A DNA stretch of 64,000 nucleotides, from positions 57,592,157 to 57,656,156 of the forward strand of contig CM056381.1 in assembly GCA_029718625.1 (NCBI GenBank), in the 5' to 3' direction. Below are positions 21,493 to 34,092 of this stretch, one piece after another. Each line of letters begins with the position of its first letter. Positions within the stretch are counted from its first letter, which is position 1. A program made the position numbers and the translations under genes. The DNA is from Synaphobranchus kaupii. Lineage: Eukaryota; Chordata; Actinopteri; Anguilliformes; Synaphobranchidae. The notes under the pieces are model-generated. The model was not told the origin of the DNA. It saw only the letters and a list, made by a program, of their open reading frames with translations, and made no database searches.

Positions 21493-23113
21493 AGGGTCGT
21501 TCCACCGAAAAGCAACATTAACCTTATTTAAACAGATCAAGGTGCAACTACTTAAGTCTCTTTGTCGCTGGCCAAAACAATATGTGAACGGAAATATTGA
21601 CAGCTAAAGTTACAAATTTGGTCGAGCTATACGTCAAAATGACGTACACTTCCTCGTTTTTGAAAGACCACATTGGCAACAAGTGGGCATGTAAATTACA
21701 TAGGCACGTAGGCGGAGCCAGCGAGGGAGGAAACCTTGCTGCGTCTCACTGTTCTGAGTAGGGACACATCGTAGATCAAGCTAGCTATCATTGCTATTTT
21801 ATTGTAATGTCAGAAAATTACATTGATACATTCTTTCCTTAAAGATGTTTTGGCAAGCTAAACCAAACAGGACTCAATGCTGTTGGTTACAGAGTGGACA
21901 AATGATAGGCAACAACTCAGTGGCCTCTGTTTGAGTTGCACAACTGGGAAAGTTTTGGCTTTGCTAGCAAACAGCCAAAACAGCCAACAACTACAACAAT
22001 AACATTTTAACTTTTAATTGTATATGTGTATCATTCTGTTTTTCTGATACAAAAGAATTTCATACTGAAAAATGAAAGTTGAAGTGTTTTAAAAGCTATA
22101 ATTGTCTAAAAGTAATGTTTGTTTACTGATCAGAATGTGGGCCGCTGTGTGAGCTGCCATGATGATTTGACGTGAAGTTCTTCCTAGTCGGGAGGTCGGG
22201 GTTCATTTCCTGATCTCTGATTTCCGACATGGAACTCCAACTTGGAAGGGCGTTTAAAAAAATTAATAATTTTTAATAAATTAATAATTTTAGCTACAGA
22301 CTTCTGGCTAGGCTGGCTAATGTTTTCACAATACCAACGTAGTTGGTATAAAACAAATTAAGTTGTTTTCTAAATTAATGGCCGTATTTCCCCCATTTTT
22401 CTGGAGACTCTAGCTAATGGTGGTGGTATGTTTTTCAGTAGAACTTGCCAGCAAGTAACGTGGCCTCTCTCAAAGAGACGCTGTATGTGCAGGACTTTCC
22501 AAGTGCAGTCGCGGGGGGAAATGAAGTCACACACTTTTAAAACGTAAAAAATATACATTGATTTCTACTTAAAAATATATTTTTGGCTAGTTTTGAGTTG
22601 CCATTTGGCTGGAAACACTTGCAAGATCTTGCAACCATGCCTCTGCCCCGGTCGTTAGGGCCGAAACATGCCTCGCGCAAATACGTGAATGTGGACGCTT
22701 CGAGCTACGCAAACAGTTTTTCTTTTGCCCTGACATTTGTGAGACAAACCAGAGCGTTGCAGCGAGGGACGCTATAGGAGGCAACAACAGTAAACAACTT
22801 TCTTGTTTGATCTGTGCTTTCCTCTGGTTTGTCTTTCACAAATGTCATGGCAAAAGAAAAACTGCGTAGCTCGAAGCGTCCACATTCGTGTATTTGCGTG
22901 AAGTATGAGATATTCTTATATGGGTCTCTGTTTCGGCTCTTATTCAGTGTGACTGGTGTTGTCTAACAATGCCCATAACTGTAGGCACTCTTGGCCATTG
23001 TAGTTCACAGTAAAGCAGGTACCTGGTACATGCACAGTAGTTTGGGGCTATATCTCTGCTCTCGCTATCTACTTTTTAATAAATCAAACATCATTTTTCA
23101 GTGGAACTCCCCT
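21493..23113. mobile_element. TTAA-flanked element 'E' (piggyBac/Kolobok-like, non-autonomous)
   Basis: 1,621 bp flanked by TTAA (21489-21492 and 23114-23117). Ends AGGGTCGTTCCACCGAAAA and AGGGGAGTTCCACTGAAAA (inverted). The uninterrupted target appears at about 54650-54680 (GTTCTATTTAAGGCTTTAGA). It contains an inner hairpin (22672-22903) and no recognisable transposase. Confidence 0.82.
22672..22903. repeat. Inverted repeat inside element E, ~85-bp arms
   Basis: 22672-22755 (CTCGCGCAAATACGTGAATG ... GACAAACCAGAG) is closely complementary to about 22818-22903 (CTCTGGTTTGTC ... CATTCGTGTATTTGCG), leaving a ~60-base loop. Confidence 0.8.
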
Positions 23114-24985
23114 TTAAGACTTTATAACTCCAGGTGTGAGCATCATAGAAACTTTGAAAATGGCTTAAATGAAGCAAGACCGTTTTACCATTTTCAGTAC
23201 TAACCTAGATTTGTTTCTTTTCATAATTTATGACAAAGTGCCTGGCTCATACACCTTGTCCACAAATGTGCTCGGGATATATGATGCAAAATGTAAGCAG
23301 TGTACCCTGTTGTCACTTAGTGTCTCCAAATCTATCCAAAATGGCTAAACTGTGCACTGCTGTAAATCATAAAATAATCATATATTTAACTAGAAATCAA
23401 CAGTTTTGGCTCATAAAACTCACTTTTGCATAATTTTCAAGTGGGAATTGCCATCTTTTAATCACTACAAGGGGAAAGATATATATGGGTCCAACAACCT
23501 ATCCAAAACCATAAAAAATCATAAAATGAATCAAATATTTTTTGTCCATTATTTACATTTGCCCCTTAAGATGGTTTAAGATTATAACATTGATATCACA
23601 CTGATTGATACACACACCTAAATATGTAGCCTATTCATTTGCTCTTGTACCTCAAAAACGCATCACGTTTTTCCGTACTCTACAGTATGTATTATTTTGT
23701 GGCATGCCCTGGGATGACATTTCTTCGTTCAAAAATGTTTCCATTCATAATCACTCCAAGGAAAACTTTTACATTGATCTACCACATATCAGTGCACAGT
23801 AAATTACAATGAGTATCTTCCATGCCCTAAGAGACAAGTAAAGCCCAGAGACATGACATACGCCATAGTCTATATTATGTACGATAACATTACAATAAAA
23901 TAATATTCCACCATCAGGAAAATGCTGGCAAATGTTCTTGCTTCACGGAAATCGGTGCATCATAAAACATGACTGAGCCACCTATGAACGCATTCACTAG
24001 AGTATGTGAAGTGCACTCAGAATGTTAAAATTATATTAAACGTATGGCACAAGACTGGTGGAGTGGAAAAACCAACATACATATTTGAAATATCATATAT
24101 CAGTAATACTTATCGAGGAGGAAAATCTCTCATGTTCGTAGGCATATTCACCGATAGAATCAATACTATGGCATCATCTTCTGACCCACTCCAAAAATCC
24201 ATGTAAGCAAGGCGAGGATTTTCTCTAGCCATGCTGACGAGTTTGCCAAATGAGTAAAATCTTGCAAAAATAGTGGGAAAACAACAATTATGCCTCGGCG
24301 AGCGAATTAACATTCTTGCGTTTTCCATAGTTTCTGTAGTACACTAATAAAACTGAAAATGCTGTTACGCCCGGCTGTAATTTATTTTTCAAAGCAACCA
24401 ATAAGACATTGCAAACACCATTGTGATGGTTGTCAATCAAACCAGAATGAACTGGAATGTGTGAGACAGGCTTGAACAGCATTGCAGGGTTTTACGCATA
24501 GATGTTTCAGATAGTGTAATAGCGTTATGAAGTGGTGTTTATTTCTCCAATGGATTGTCCAAGACAATAAATATCCACGGAATCTTGAAAGAGATCTCTA
24601 TGCTTAAAACCAATGGAAGGATTGTATGTTTATTTAATATTTAGTAGCTGATATTACGTGGTAGAATTTCACTCGTTTATTTAGCTATTGAGAAAGCAAG
24701 GCTTATCACGGCTGTTTTGGCATACGTTCGGGCAGTTGTTGGCTTTATCTTGTTGCTATGATAGAATACAAATTTTTGGTGGTGAAAAAATATTTTCATG
24801 AACTCACAAATAGACGGTATTGTCCACTGTCATGGGTCGGTGTAGTTGCGGGTGAGACTGGGTGGGTTGCTTGTTAAATGGACTAGCTATGCGACAACAG
24901 TGGCATTTAGAAACTCTATTCGGTATTGTTGTCACGAATCGCGTACTAATAAAATTAGAACACTAGCTTGTTGTTTCCATTCATA
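23114..24985. repeat. Repeat A copy 1, central part, no ORF
   Basis: Shared with 58975-59859 over its second half. ORFs up to about 75 codons occur on both strands, but none agrees between the two copies, so the family looks non-coding here. Confidence 0.55.
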
Positions 24986-27701
24986 CAGTGAGCACCATAA
25001 TTAATTGGACAGTGACACGTTTTTTGTTATTTTGGTTCTGTACTCTAGCACTTTGAGTTAGCCTATACCTAGATTTGGATTTTCTACTTATTTTATGTCA
25101 GTGTGCGGGTTTCTTTTATTAATTTTTTCCTTCATTTATTTTTCAACCTACACACCTGGACTATATCTCTCATGATTACATGAATTGTGCAAACTAATTA
25201 AAAAAACATTTCACATTCATAATTCATTGGACAGTGACACATTTTTTGTTGTTTTAGTTCTGTCCTCTAGCACTGAGTTTGAAAGGATACAATGACAATG
25301 AGGTTGAATTGCAGACTGTCAGCTTTAATTTGAGGTTGTTTTCATCCATATCAGATGAACCGTTTAAAAATTATAGATCCTTTAGTACATAGTCCCCCCC
25401 ATTTTTGGGCATCAAAAAATATTGGACAGTTTAACATAATGGAGAATAAAGTAATGATTTCTAATATTTGGTCATTAAAAGCACCTCCAACAGCTGAGAA
25501 TAACTACCAATGGCTTCCGTCTCACCTTAGAAAACGCCAAATTAGCCTGCTTGTTTAACGAATTTCGTTTGATTATGCAATGAAGCATTGTCAAACATCA
25601 ATTCCATGAGGCTGTTCTCATGGAGTTTTCGAAGTTCAAGCTCCAGCTGAAGTTCATAACCTGCATTCTAATATTAATAACATAAATACCGTTTTTTTAC
25701 CTTAATGACGAAACAAAATACAATAAAGCTGTCAGGTTGGCAACCCAGAGGTTCACGCATATTTCCCCTTGTTTTATAATGTCCTGCTTATGAAAACGTG
25801 ACCAACACGTTTTACTAGCAGTTTAATGCTTTAAAAACAAGTCCACTTTCCAGGGAAGACCGTGAAAAGTGCAATTTACAGCAGGTGAAACAGACCTGCT
25901 CCTGCATGAAGTTAAAGCGCACATGCAGAGAATGACATTAAAATGAATTGTGAATTGTTCTCTTTAAAATCGTTCTTTTCAGTTATGGTATAACATGTGA
26001 AATCAGCTGGGTTTTAATAAGCTGAGAGTATGGAAGCCTGGTCACTGTAATTAAAAAATATATAAAGGACGAAGAATAGGGCTAAAATTCAGTTATGGTG
26101 AAATTTATCTTCGTTTTTTAACCGTAGGCTATCGAAAAAAACCTTATGCACAGCAAATCCCGGGGACTGTAGCCTATAGGCTTTATGAAAAACAATAAAT
26201 GCAATATTCACTGGACAAGGTTTTGAACTTTTTTCAGTCAAAACCATTACTTACAGGCTTTAGGCCTAGATGAACATAGCTGTGTTGCAATGACAGAACT
26301 GAAATGTCTGTCTATTGCAGTGCGCGAGTTTTCCATTGGATGACAATTCACACATTAGGTGTAAATGACAATTTGCGCATTAGGCTTGATATAGGTGTTA
26401 ATGGATAGCCATTGTCCCGTAACAGAAGATTGACCCCACAGAAGATTACAGGAATCATTGGCAAATATAGGCTAAGTCATAGCTTGATCCAGGATAATTG
26501 CGAATAGTCTATAGCATAGGGTACGTACATGTAACCTTACACGTAACATCGCACATCGCCTGGTTGTTGATGGAGTGGGCTGAAAGCAATTTAATGCGGC
26601 ATTCCCCTTTGCTGAGGGACAGGTATGTGCTACACAATAATAATATTTCACATTGTAATCTTGATATTTTTATCATGCTTGTGCGCATCCCTGTGTGGAC
26701 CAGACAGGAGGGTGTACGCGCGTTGTGCACATGCCTATTTAGACGCACTTATATGCGCCGTTAAAATAACATGTAAACAACTGCGACATGACTTTAGACC
26801 AGGTTTTTGGTGGTTTTAAGCAAGCGCTTTCTGCTGGCTCAAGATAGCAATACGCCAAAAATAATCCTGGGCACACCTCATCTTAAGACCAACACGCACA
26901 GTTCACTTGCTATGGGCGCAACATCACTTGGGCTGTGTCCGAATCAGAGCCCTATCTACTGCACCCTGTCTCCTGCGAACAATGCACTGGCAGAAGTGTG
27001 CTGTTTAATGTGCACTGTTTAGCAGTCCGTGAAAAATATCCGCCATACTATTTTCCAACAGCACTGGAAGTGTCCGCGGTTTTACAGCTAAATTGGAATA
27101 AGTGCAGTCACTGGTAAAAATGAAAAGTCGCAAAGCACGCACTTATTTGGAAAGTAAAAACATGACAATTTCTATTTAAAATACGTTGGTTTCGATTAAA
27201 AAGCCTATAAGTTGGGATAGTTTTGAGTCGCCATTTGACTGGAAAGTCTTACAAGATCTGGAAACCCTGCGTCCCACTCTTGCGCTGCCATGTCACGTGT
27301 TAAGTCAGCGAAGCTAACCTGCGCCGGGTGTAAGATAGCAAAGACACTTAGTGCGCTGGGTGTAAGATAGGGCCCCCAGAGTCTTTTGATATTGTTGGGT
27401 CACAGACATCAGAAAGTCATGGCATGCAAAGGATATGCAACCAAATATTAAAAATTATTACTTTATTCTACATTATGTTAAACTGTCCAATATTTTTTGA
27501 TGCCCAAAAATAGGGGGGAGTATGTACGAAAGGTTCTATAATTTCTAAACGGTTCATCCGATATGGATGGAAATACCCTCAAATTAAAGCTGACAGTCTG
27601 CACTTCAACATTGTCATTACATCCTTTCAAACTCAAAGTGCTAGAGTACAGAAGCAAAATAACAAAAAATGTCACTGTCCAATGAATTATGGTGCTCACT
27701 G
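24986..27701. mobile_element. mariner-like element 'B' with TA target, interrupted
   Basis: Ends CAGTGAGCACCATAATTAAT and ATTATGGTGCTCACTG flanked by TA on both sides. The left arm is itself complex: the terminal sequence starting AATTCATTGGACAGTGACAC is repeated at about 25220 after ~150 bases of another repeat (shared with 40318-40412). Long inverted arms (about 25215-25473 versus 27424-27690) carry GACAGTCTGCA and ATTGGACAGTTTAACATAAT. No transposase remains. Its target is uninterrupted in related copies at 54140-54180 and 63685-63715. Confidence 0.75.
25474..27374 (-). mobile_element. Large hAT-like repeat 'C' copy 1
   Basis: The reverse orientation of the 55503-57330 copy: shared landmarks are AACGAATTTCGTTTGATTAT, ATCCATTAA/GCGCATTAGG, and the end GTGTAAGATAGGGCCC at 27374. 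The body is non-coding. The left end is internal to the family consensus, so this copy is truncated. A short GTGTCCGAATCAGA sequence near 26936 looks like the start of a further MITE. Confidence 0.65.
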
Positions 27702-27888
27702 TATGTGGTCACAGGAGCAATGATTGTCTCAGCTGACCGGCGGCATGGCCACTAGGGGGTCTGTGTGAAGGGGTTAGTCCCACAAATTGCTCTGTTGCTA
27801 AAGATCTCTATGCCATCTAGGTGTTGTGCTTCAAGTAGACACAAACTGCTCTTAAATACAGGACTGGTCGCTTCATCTTACACACAAA

Positions 27889-27894
27889 TTTAAT
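27889..27894 (-). promoter_or_regulatory. Possible poly(A) signal ATTAAA, CYP2 gene
   Basis: The common variant hexamer on the minus strand, 50 bases past the stop codon. A very short 3' UTR would result. The next canonical AATAAA lies inside the mariner-like element near 27461. Confidence 0.3.
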
Positions 27895-27944
27895 ATAAGG
27901 GCGGTGTGGCGTTGAATTATGGGTTAGTGCTGGCAGATTGGCAC

Positions 27945-28141
27945 CTAGGCGTTTCTGCTTCGGGCCAGGGCTCGCACTTGGATGTTCGGGGGGCAAACGG
28001 TCAGACCCCCGATTGGGGACAGGTCGATGTCTTCTCCATTCACCCCTTCGGGAGCGTGAAAACAAAAGTTCTGTACCAGAGACGTGAAGAAAAGGAACAG
28101 CTCCATCCTGGCTAGCGTCTCTCCGAGGCATAGCCTGCGGC
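27945..28141 (-). CDS. CYP2 exon 9: haem-binding loop, stop codon
   Basis: 197 bases, acceptor CTTTTCTAG, stop TAG at 27947-27945. It encodes [20 protein letters not shown] with the haem Cys, then the C-terminal beta sheet. Confidence 0.95.
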
Positions 28142-31100
28142 CTAGAAAAGATTAGAGAAGGACAGGGCCAGGGCCAAATCCTGCCATGACATCCAGGAGC
28201 AAGGCACAGCTTACTGATTAAATGAGAATTTTATCCCTATTAAATTCCGTAATATTCTTTCTTTTGTCTATTGTAGCATGAATGCAACAGTGTCTACATA
28301 TTTGTCAATGTAAAGCAAATTAAAATGGAAAAAAAATTCTCTGCAACTTACTGTTCAGCTTTCTGAAAATATAAATCTCTCATAATGAATTTGAACATCT
28401 TAGGAGTTAAACATGACTAAGCTAATTGCATTAATATAATTACAAACTTGGGTCTTAATGATAACACCAAGATTCTGGCATGTATTCTATCAACATTTGT
28501 CTTTACCTTTGACTTCCCTTCCAAGTAAATGCAAGCTTAACACTTTTTCTTCAAAAACTCAGTTTGGCGAGTTGGCTTTAGTGATTGCTGAACTCGCCAA
28601 ACTATTTGTAGAAGTAAATTCTATTGCTTTTCATTGTTCATCAAGGTTTAAAATAAATGTTGATTGGATCCCAGCCTCATTCTAATGACAGCATACTTTA
28701 AGAAGAAAAGTGTTATACAAATGCAATTCATTACTAATAACGAAGACGATTCTGGTCTCAACCATTTCAGAAACAGCATTACCTGCAGAAAATGGCATGA
28801 AGGCTTCTCGTTTGACAAACTTTCCCTGTTCATCGAGGAAATGCTGTGGGTGAAAGTGGTCTGGCTTCTCCCAGTGGTTCTTATCCCGGTGCACTGATCT
28901 CAGCAGTGGGATAATATAGGTCCCCTATACACAGTGAAAAAGAGAAAGCATAAAAATATGGGAAATCCAGTATTATATAGTGTATATATATATATATATA
29001 CTAGCTTTCAAAAGTTTGGAATCACAGAGACATTTTTATGTTTTTGAAAGAAATTGATGCTTTTATTCACCAAGGTAGAATTAAATTGATCAAAAAATAC
29101 AGTCAAGACATAGAAATAGTAGATAACATTGCTAACATTACCAATTTCATTCTATATCTACTTTAGCAATTGTAGCCATTTTTACACATAGCCCCCCCCC
29201 CCCCCCCCCTTTTTTTTAGGGCACCAAATGTAATTAAAGAGTAAGTGCACCCAGTGTCTCAGCCTGTCTCCGCCTACTACACAATTTTGAAAAATACTTC
29301 GTGGGGTGAGTGAGGGAGAAGGGTGGGGGCGGAGGACGTGTGTCCATCTTCATTTGCATAAATGAACATACAATGTACAAATGATTTTGTATAGCTCGGA
29401 TCAAACTGGACTTTGCATATCAAATATGAATCAAGATTCAGCAACTGCATGGCCCATTTATCACATCAAATATTTTCAGAAACATAGTTTAGTGGACTAC
29501 TTGGGTGGAATAAGAGAGTTTATGAACAGGACGCAATGTCGTTCCGGTTTAAAAACGTGGAGCCGAAATCAAAGGACCGTATTGCGTCTAACCAATCAGG
29601 TGCCGGCTATTTCCGTTGTGGGCGACAACAATTATCCACATGAAGTCCTGACATCACGATTGGGGCAGGGGCAGTGTGGGGAGCAGAAAGGAAATTTCAA
29701 CCGTTAGAGGGCAGCACAAAGACGCTACAATATTATTCAGAATTGTTGTAATAACGGAATGGATGAATACGTTTCATTATAAGGTAGCTAATATTTTGTT
29801 GCATATTCTTTGCATGCCATGACATCCTGTTGTCTGTTACCCAGCAACATCAAAAGACTCTTGATATCTCATTTTCAGGTACTCTTACAAGCTATACTAT
29901 AACCTCTCGGCATTTGAATGGATCACTATGGGAATTGGGGGGTGGGACTAGATTAATCTGTAAATTACACAGGAATAGTACGGAACACATGGTTGGCCAA
30001 AACGGCTATAAGTCATGAAGGGTCTCATGTATCAAACGAGCCTCAAACCATCACTCTGCTGCCAGATATGCAATAGCTATATTCCATTTTCCAGAAATAT
30101 GCAGGCTCTTTTCGGTACTTCTTAACCAACTGTAACCTGGCCATCCTGGGTTTTGCAGCTAACTAGTGGTTTGCATCTTGCTCTGTAGTTTGTTTGTGAA
30201 GTGTTCTGCAGACAATAGTCACTGACACATCCACACCTGAGTGTTTCTGATCTGTCAAAGAGATGTTTGGCGGTTTTTCTTCATTATGGTGAGAATTCTC
30301 AATGTAGAGGTCTTCCTTAGCCTACCAGGCCTTTTGTGATTACTGAGCTCACCAGTGATCTCTTTCTTCTTAATAATGTTCCAAATAGTTGATTTTGGTA
30401 AGCATAAGGTTTGACCTATGTCTCTGACTGTTTTTTTTTCTTATTTCTCAGCCTCATAATGGCTTCCTTGACTTTCATTGGCACAACTCTGGTCCTCATG
30501 TTGACAAATGCCAATAACTGACTCAAAAGGCAATCAAGAATTAAGACTAGATACTAAAATCTCTCTTATACCTGCACCAATCAGAAACACCTGTGAAGCC
30601 ATTTGTCCCAAACGACAAATAGGGGGTGGGGGTGCCATGTATAAAAAGTGCTGTCATTTCTACATGGTGAAGCGAAAAATACCCTTTAATAAAAGCTGAG
30701 AAGCTGCACTTTAACCATGTGTGAATGTTTGATTACGCGTCTAAAATCATGTAGTACAGAGCCAAATCAAGAAAAAATGTCTTTGTCCCGAACATTATGG
30801 CACTCTATTACATCCAGAAATTAACAGAGTGCACAGAGTATGAAAATAATTGGGTGTTCTGATGAATTGCATTTAACCTTGGGTATACAGTAGCCCTGGA
30901 GGATGACATCAGAGGTGGTTTCGTGAGGCAGGTCCATGGGGAGGATGTCGGCAAACCTCTGAATCTCATGAATCACGGCGTCTGTGAAAGGCATCATCTG
31001 ACGGTGATGAGCCCTGGGCTGTGACTCTCCAATGACCCTGTCAATCTCCTCATGGACCTTCACTGAAAACAGTGAAGGAACTGACATTAGGCAGGAACAG

Positions 31101-34060
31101 GCACTAACAGGAATGTATATGCATTCATGTAATTCATTTTCAATAGAGGGTTGCCCGCCTCTTTTCTGTATGGTTAAAACCTCAGTGGCTCAGTGATATC
31201 AAAAAACCAACTTATGCCTCTACCATTTTGATTGACGTTTATTGAAGAGCTGCTCTCGTGCAATGAGACAATGTGATTTTGGGGAAGGGAGACCTTCAGG
31301 GCTATAGACTGCAGAGATCTCACCTACAGGCATACACACTGGTAATCAGCCCAGGTTGGTGTTTCACAAAGCGGGATTAAGGAGTTAGCCGGCTAACTTT
31401 TGTAAATATTTAGAATTTGATGACATCCGATTGTATGAGAGCCTGGGTTACTTCAAAATAAAGTTAGCCAGCTAACTACTTAATCCTGTTTTATGAAATA
31501 CCCCCCAGTTGGTTTTGATTGCATTTATGATAAAACAACCTGAGAAACATTCTTCGACATGCACTGCATTTTACACATTCCTACCCAACTATCAACCCTA
31601 TCCACTCGACCACAAGGGGACGCTATGCCCACACTCCCCAAAACATAATAATGTCTCACCACTCTGTTATATGGTGACTAGATAGATAGGGAGTCTGCAA
31701 AATGCAGTCAATTAGACAACGGCCATTTTATTTTATCCCCTTTGACCAAGGGGCTGATAAAGGGCAGAAGAAAAACAACAACAGACAACAAACATGAATC
31801 TGCCGTAATCATGGAACTGCAGACTCATTGCAAGATTTAACTAAATCCATTAAGGCAACAAATATGGATTTTAAAATGGCATCAACTCACTCTGGATGTT
31901 TGGGTGTTTGATCAGGATCAAGAGACCCCAGAAAAGGGTGCTGGAGGTGGTCTCTGTCCCAGCCACAAACAGATTGGTGACAGAACACAGGAGGTTCATC
32001 TCATGGAAGTGGGAATATGGGTTGTTCTTTTCCTGCGGGTCAACATCGGGCTTACTTTGGAAACTGCTTAAACAGTGGACAGTTTACCCTTTAAAGGGTT
32101 TTCCCAAGTTGGAATACCCACATACTTCAGGACCCTTCACAGCACTGCAGCATCAATCTTTCCACTGAATTCTAGAAGTAGGCTTTGTTTTCAGCAGGAC
32201 TGATTAAGTCAATATTGTTTCATGATTTAGTCACCACTTGGTGAATGGTTGCCTGTGTATACACTGCATTGTGTTTTCTAGGGAAAGTGTGAGCAAAGGA
32301 GGTCACCAAATAAGTATAAATTCAGTCAGAGTGCCATTTTTTTTTACCTGATGCATGCATTAGAATCTTTCCAAAATCATGCCCAAAGTATCACATTGAT
32401 ACAGCACCAGGAATTAGGCATTTCCATAATTAAACCACCTTATTGTCTTTTGTATATTCTGCACCTCGACACTGCTAGTTTTTGTATCTTAGTGTGTTGA
32501 ACTTCAAGACTGCAAGTTTGTTTGTTTTTCTTTTCTTAGGTGCAGCTGATGAGCTTTTTCTTACATTTGGAGAAAGCCAAAGGAAGCCTTCAAATCTGTT
32601 GCCAACTGTTAAGCAGGGTCATGGATCTGTAATGGTATGGGCAAACATCTCGTAAGAGTCCAATGACTGGTCTGCATGCTCGTATAATGCTAAGGCATAT
32701 GACCAGGTACACCATGTGGTGCAAACACTGTTCCTTCATGATGTGCCCATATTCAAAGATGATACACCACACACTCTCTTCTAAACAAATTCAGTGGACA
32801 CCAGGATGAAGTCAAATGCCTTCCATAGCCTCCACAACCACCAGATCTACACCTTTATGGGAAGTTCTGGAGTGCAGAGTGAAAAGTAGATTTCCACCTC
32901 CTGTATACCTCCAAGAACTTTGAAGAACGGTCCAATATCCCACTACACACAGCTCATAATTTGCATGATGGCATGCTAAGAAGGACTGAAGCTGTTATGA
33001 GGGTGAAGGATGGACCTACTCATTAATAGTTACTTGAAATTCATATTTTGTTGTGTTTCCATTATTTTGTCCAACACCTGTAGAAATGCATTTAAGAGGT
33101 GCTTTTAATTTCAACAGAATCTTTAAAGATTGGCAGATGGCCAATTCAGCTGTGTATGTGCAGTTCTACATAATGTCAGGGTAGTATTTTTATTTATCAC
33201 CCTGCCTGTCCAAACATCTGAAACTCATATTTAGCATTTCCAATGTTCACTTAATAACGTAGTACTGCCACACAAGCTCACAACTGTGGCTGGGGTCTGG
33301 ATCCTGTAGGGAGACTGGGTCAGACCTGTTTTTGAGCCAATCTGCAGCCCCAATTGACTAATCTGGCTCAAGACTGTCAGCGCATGCCTTAAAAAAAAGC
33401 ATCCTTGGTAAAAACCAAAGTAATTTTATGGACTTGCACTATTCCAAAATACCTACAGTACTATTAACTGTGTTTACACCTGTGTCAGCTGTTTTTCCAG
33501 TTTAGGCACCCTCTCACTTTGTACTTAATAAAACCTCCTTTGTCAGATCGATAACAGAGTCCTAACATTTCCTGTTGCCTCTATGCAATGCATGCAAAGA
33601 CCCCTAAGCAATTTCTCAGCTAGAAGAATTATGCAATAAAGAGTGGGAAAAATTATGAATGCAAGAATAGAAACACCAATATCAGACATATTTATATAAA
33701 TTAGGAATATTTCTGCTTACCTCCTCCATCTTGCTCATGAAAGCATCAATGTAGCTTCTTTTGTCATTCTCACAAAGGACTTCTCTATGCTGAATGAAAA
33801 TCTTTCTGAAGAAGTCCTTCAGAATATTTTGGTGTTCTAAAACTTTATAATGCGGTCCAGGCAAGGGGTGCAACATAGGGAACATGTTGTACAACTATAA
33901 CACAGGTTAGAGTCGGTTTGTCTTTTTGATTTTACTGTATCAACAACAGGATGAATACATGTCTTAGAATAGGCCTGTTGATATGCATGGAATAAAAATG
34001 TGAAACATAGAAATTAACATTTAAAACTTTAAATACATATTTTACTTTAGTTGTTACTAC

Positions 34061-34092
<32 letters not shown>

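Larger units (their letters stand above)
21441..27775. mobile_element. Composite repeat 'A' copy 1, host for nested insertions
   Basis: The left end AACCCCTTTGCACAGATGCC and right end TCTGTGTGAAGGGGTT are imperfect inverted ends. Related copies lie at about 54072-54521 (reverse), 54597-54904 and 58975-63733. Own sequence is 21441-21492, 23114-24985 and 27702-27775; the rest is inserted DNA (21493-23113 and 24986-27701). No long ORF is found in its own sequence. I do not recognise the superfamily. Confidence 0.65.
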
